Below, one piece after another: positions 19,293 to 34,507 of a stretch of 34,507 nt of DNA. The position numbers were made by a program, and so were the translations under genes. The stretch comes from Protostelium mycophagum (Eukaryota > Evosea > Variosea > Protosteliida > Protosteliaceae): the NCBI GenBank assembly GCA_002081555.1, contig MZNV01002797.1:1-34507 (forward strand). The letters are read 5' to 3'. The notes beneath the pieces were generated by a model. That model saw only the letters and a program-made list of their open reading frames with translations. It had not been told where the DNA came from and searched no databases. Each line of letters starts with the position of its first letter. The stretch's first letter is position 1.

Positions 19293-21156
19293 TCACTCTT
19301 CTTGATTCCACACTACAAAACTCCTTATCGCACGGGCGAATTCGGGGAAAGGGTCCTCAAACTGCCCTCTGTATCCGTCGAAGCACACCAAATTCACTGC
19401 GTCAATCCGTTCCAACAGATCTGGTATCGGACTTGGATGGAAAGTCTCTTCATCAGTCCCTGCAACTGGTGGATATTGTAACGCAAGGTCGAAAAACAGC
19501 ATCACTATGGATCTTATCCCGTTCCGGCACGCATTCTGTGAATGTCAAATGAATGATTTCAAATATAATCATACAAAGAGAATGTGATAAAGATTTTACC
19601 TCACATGAAAAACCACCGCTTCCTGTGCCCAGAGATGGCATAGATACACTTCTGAAGCCGTTCTCCGCAGCAGTCAATATAACATTCTGATACGCAAAAA
19701 CCAACCCCATTTCGGGATGTGGAACACCCCATGTCACCGGTCCTTCATGACGTCATCACACGTCATCATAATATCAATTCTTACCGCATACGTGTATAAC
19801 ATTTCTGGCAGGAAGTTCGAAGCCAGGGGTCACTCTCGTCTGGCCAGTGTGTTGGCAATGGTCCAATCGTCGACATTCACGCATCAATTCGGGCCCGGCA
19901 CGCCTGTGAACCGCGTTGGATACCATAGAGCCGCTGTACAGGTCACTCACTTTTGTCGACGAAAAGACAGTACTTACGTGGAAGTCATACTGGACGCGAC
20001 AGGATTGACTATTGCATCAGCCTACAATCGTAAGATGTCACTGCCCTGAAATCTGAAGAGGATATCCAAATGGTTTATAACTATTTACCTCCTCAAGAGT
20101 CAGATCTCCTCGTTTTAAATTTATTTTCTTCCAAATCTTACTCCTGTGAAGGTCAGATGCTGCATAAGATCCACCACTGCACCTTTTATTCAACTTTAAA
20201 TTGTGTATAAATAGTCGTTGTAGAGCCTCAGCTGCTTCTTCCTGTGACATGTCATATTCACATAATTTATTTTAATACATCTAATATGTAACAGATTTTC
20301 AATACAAAGAATCTTATAGTATAAAATTACCTGGATGTTCTGCCCTTTTTTACGGGATGGGCCGGAGATGGGCTTGACCAGCGCCATGTTTGCAATATGA
20401 TACAGTAGTCCCTCCCTCTTCACTTCGATGTCTATTATTGTACAATCACACTCCACTTCACATGCCTGATGACATCGTCAAATGGAGGATGTGATGAATA
20501 GAACTACCATGGTTTGCTTGCAGCAAGAGAAAGATAAGAGTGCACCGTCATCGCCTTTTGAAGATTGAAATTTTCTGGACGCCCAAACTAAGAGAATGTA
20601 TTCGTCGAAATCACACCTCCATTCTCTCGCGTATCGAGCCTGTTGGGCATTCATATCTACAACCAGAAGTTCTACAGCTATAAGTCTATAAATATGGTAT
20701 TGATTGCTCACCATGATCATCAAGAGAGGCTGGGAGTACAGGGTTCTCCTCAGATCGACGACGATTCAATACTTGATAAAATTTACTGCCCAAAGAGTAC
20801 TACTCGACATCAGCTCCACATCAAGTGACAAGATTTACCGTTCTGACAATCGGCCACCATTTCTCTTTCGGTCCATCCAAAAAGAGCTGAATGTAGCCCT
20901 CTTTCTGGCTCATTGTGTTTTCTGACGCCTCATTAACGTCCATTTCGATTATTCCTCGACGGAAGTTGACTGCTCTATTCCTCCTCTGTATCGCGGCCTC
21001 TGTCTCTTGCGAACAGAATCCACGCCATAGGGTATCCGAATCGGCAATGTCTTTTAGACGATGAGAGATCGCGGTCACGCGACATAACTCTCTTGGATTC
21101 AGAAATGACAAGATATGAAGCAAGCAGTCATCGGAAAGACTATCGAGGCTGTTCAT
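19293..21156 (-). CDS. F-box protein with C-terminal macro domain
   Basis: Exon 21156-20839 holds a textbook F-box, 'LDSLSDDCLLHILSFLNPRE' followed by 'CRVTAISHRLKDIADSDTLW'. Later exons are about 20677-20508, 20465-20331, 20241-20089, 20021-19978, 19933-19785, 19742-19600 and 19535-19293. A short exon between 20839 and 20677 seems needed for phase. From exon 20241 on the protein is a macro domain: 'INLKRGDLTLEEADAIVNPV', 'VSNAVHRRAGPELMRECRRL', 'LPARNVIHVCGPVTWG', 'SVSMPSLGTGSGGFSCE' and a last strand 'SIVMLFFDLAL'. Total is about 460 residues. The F-box should bind SKP1 in an SCF ubiquitin ligase, and macro domains bind ADP-ribose or related metabolites. The glycine-rich loop normally reading GGGVDGAIH is 'TGSMVSNAVH' here, without the aspartate used by MacroD-type hydrolases. 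Both domains are confident; the middle 130 residues are unassigned. Confidence 0.8.
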
Positions 21157-21404
21157 GAGTATTTTGATGTGATTTGGTGATCGTTGATTGGGTGGGTTTG
21201 TGTTGTTGATGATTCTGTGAATGGTGTTCACCCAGTCGCGGGAAATTGTTCAATACGTAAAGTGTTACGATTGTAGATCTCATATACTTGGGTATTTACG
21301 TTCACACATCTCGATCCTCCCTATGGGTCATACTTCCTCATTTGACAAGGAGAACGATTACACGATATCTTTTATGCTGTGAAGATATTTCATACACTGA
21401 CTGA
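21157..21404. promoter_or_regulatory. Divergent promoter of F-box-macro gene and SMG1
   Basis: The start codons (minus 21156, plus 21405) are about 250 bp apart, so this interval must carry both promoters and 5' leaders. It is moderately AT-rich and contains TGTAGATCTCATATACTTGG near 21271-21290. I see no convincing TATA element. Confidence 0.4.
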
Positions 21405-33570
<12,166 letters not shown>

Positions 33571-33572
<2 letters not shown>

Positions 33573-33576
33573 TAAA
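33571..33576 (+). terminator. SMG1 poly(A) signal overlapping the stop codon
   Basis: AATAAA begins at the second base of the TAA stop codon (33570-33572) that follows the FATC tail of SMG1. It is one of several such overlaps in the window. Confidence 0.6.
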
Positions 33577-34110
33577 TTAAGGATTGTGTCCTTTAGGCTG
33601 CCAAAATCTTTCATGGATCTACAACAAGAAAGAAACTCAATGAATATCATTAGCTTCTTCACCTGGGAAAAAGAATACATATATAGAAAGACTAATTAAT
33701 AGTTAATCCTCATAATGCCCATCTGATCACAGTTCCTATAGAATTTGTTATCCGCCATAATGTGTCTTTAACAAGGACCAATGTGCTAGCAGAAAGATCA
33801 GCTTCTAGTATCTATTAAGCTCTAGAAGATCTTGAACAAAACAACTTAATATATGATCCTTCTGTAAGTAGTCTCATAATCATCTTTATCTTGTTTAATT
33901 TGATTGTAGACCTTATATGAAGTTGAATCTATTGTGTCAGGAATAGGATCTAATACTATACAGAGATAGATCTGTATATGTTGAGATCCTTTTGGAGATC
34001 TTTTTGGTTCAATAGAACCAAAGCGTATTTGTCTTAAAAATACAAAAAACGCCACAAACATTAAATCAAGCCAACACCAGCATATTGGCCACAAGAAGCT
34101 CTCTTATTTC
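33573..34110. other. AT-rich region after SMG1, no confident gene
   Basis: No recognisable protein is encoded. A minus-strand frame at 33846-34028 is open ('FGSIEPKRSPKGSQHIQIYL', ending 'YRRIIY' and TAA). It could be the last exon of the minus-strand ORF at 34111-34473, but the obvious splice creates a TGA at the junction. A TTCTTGTTGTAG acceptor-like site on the minus strand lies near 33612-33623. Codon use is more AT-rich than in the neighbouring genes. Confidence 0.3.
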
Positions 34111-34473
34111 CTACCAATAATGCCTATCAGATGTCCCAGCAACAATTCTGTTGCCATGGTGCAGCGCTAGTAGAGAGCTCTTTCTACAAAGTATGTAGTG
34201 GTTGGCTGATCCTTTCAGTTTGTGGCAAAGCCAAAACAAATCAGATTTCACTGTAGTTGTGCAAAGTGTATTTTGTCTATAATCAACTCCACATACCATC
34301 AACTCATCAAAAAAATCTGTCTCTGCAGGACACTGCAGCAGAGCCGCAACAAACAGGTTGGTGTTAATATCATAGACAATAAAATGTAACCTGGTGCTCC
34401 TGATGAGTAAAGTCTGTCTAAGTGTGGGATACACGTTCTCATCCTTTAGCCCTGGCAGATGTCTGGCTTCCAT
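34111..34473 (-). CDS. Partial unrecognised gene, exon-like ORF
   Basis: A 120-residue minus-strand open frame starts just after AAATTTCAGGG, a good 3' acceptor at about 34476-34485, so its first ATG (34473) may be internal. It ends 'SDRHYW' directly before a GTAGG donor-like sequence near 34111. Features are 'RHLPGLKDENVYPTLRQTLL', an alternating hydrophobic stretch 'LHFIVYDINTNLFVAALLQ' and several cysteines. There is no signal peptide or known motif. It is probably one internal exon of a gene that continues past the window edge. I cannot assign a family. Confidence 0.35.
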   Translation of the reverse strand: MEARHLPGLKDENVYPTLRQTLLIRSTRLHFIVYDINTNLFVAALLQCPAETDFFDELMVCGVDYRQNTLCTTTVKSDLFWLCHKLKGSANHYILCRKSSLLALHHGNRIVAGTSDRHYW

Positions 34474-34507
34474 CCCTGAAATTTTGTTAGAATTTATGTG
34501 AAATTTC

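Overview
This window is nuclear DNA of a gene-dense eukaryote, very probably an animal. About a dozen protein genes, most of them multi-exon, and one tRNA are packed on both strands. Recognisable genes are a RAD9-like checkpoint clamp gene, CCDC97, PELP1/RIX1, TRAPPC13, a RFESD-type Rieske protein and a very large SMG1 kinase gene; together they fit a metazoan better than a fungus or plant. Most introns are about 26-120 nt, and many end in a TGAC branch-like motif only a few bases before TTGTAG. A small-genome animal (for example a sponge or another reduced lineage) is my inference; the species cannot be named from the sequence.

Layout: 27-1265 (+) RAD9-like first exon followed by small exons whose link to it is unclear. 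1301-2089 (-) unrecognised gene with a basic C-terminus. 2171-3291 (+) CCDC97. 3310-6858 (-) PELP1-like ribosome-biogenesis scaffold, reconstructed to 14 phase-consistent exons. 6859-7634 no gene seen. 7635-11375 (+) long intron-rich gene joining ankyrin-like repeats to an F-box-like segment. 11414-13332 (-) TRAPPC13, 11 exons. 13513-14254 (+) RFESD-type Rieske protein. 14358-16193 (+) membrane acyltransferase 3. 16318-16741 (-) small charged protein. 16848-18804 (-) unrecognised low-complexity/beta-rich protein. 19076-19147 (-) tRNA-Gln(CTG). 19293-21156 (-) F-box protein with a C-terminal macro domain. 21405-33572 (+) SMG1. 33573-34507 weakly coding, with one exon-like minus-strand ORF.

The packing is striking. 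Neighbours end tail to tail with 18-38 bp between stop codons (RAD9-like/unknown, CCDC97/PELP1, ankyrin-F-box/TRAPPC13). In several genes the stop codon lies inside the poly(A) hexamer. Divergent pairs share short promoters (unknown/CCDC97, TRAPPC13/RFESD, F-box-macro/SMG1). Two same-strand pairs are separated by only about 105 bp.

The genes are mostly housekeeping (DNA damage checkpoint, ribosome biogenesis, vesicle tethering, nonsense-mediated decay). The most novel contents are the F-box-macro fusion, whose macro domain has an altered ADP-ribose loop, and the ankyrin-F-box gene. Both look like substrate-receptor proteins for SCF-type ubiquitin ligases.
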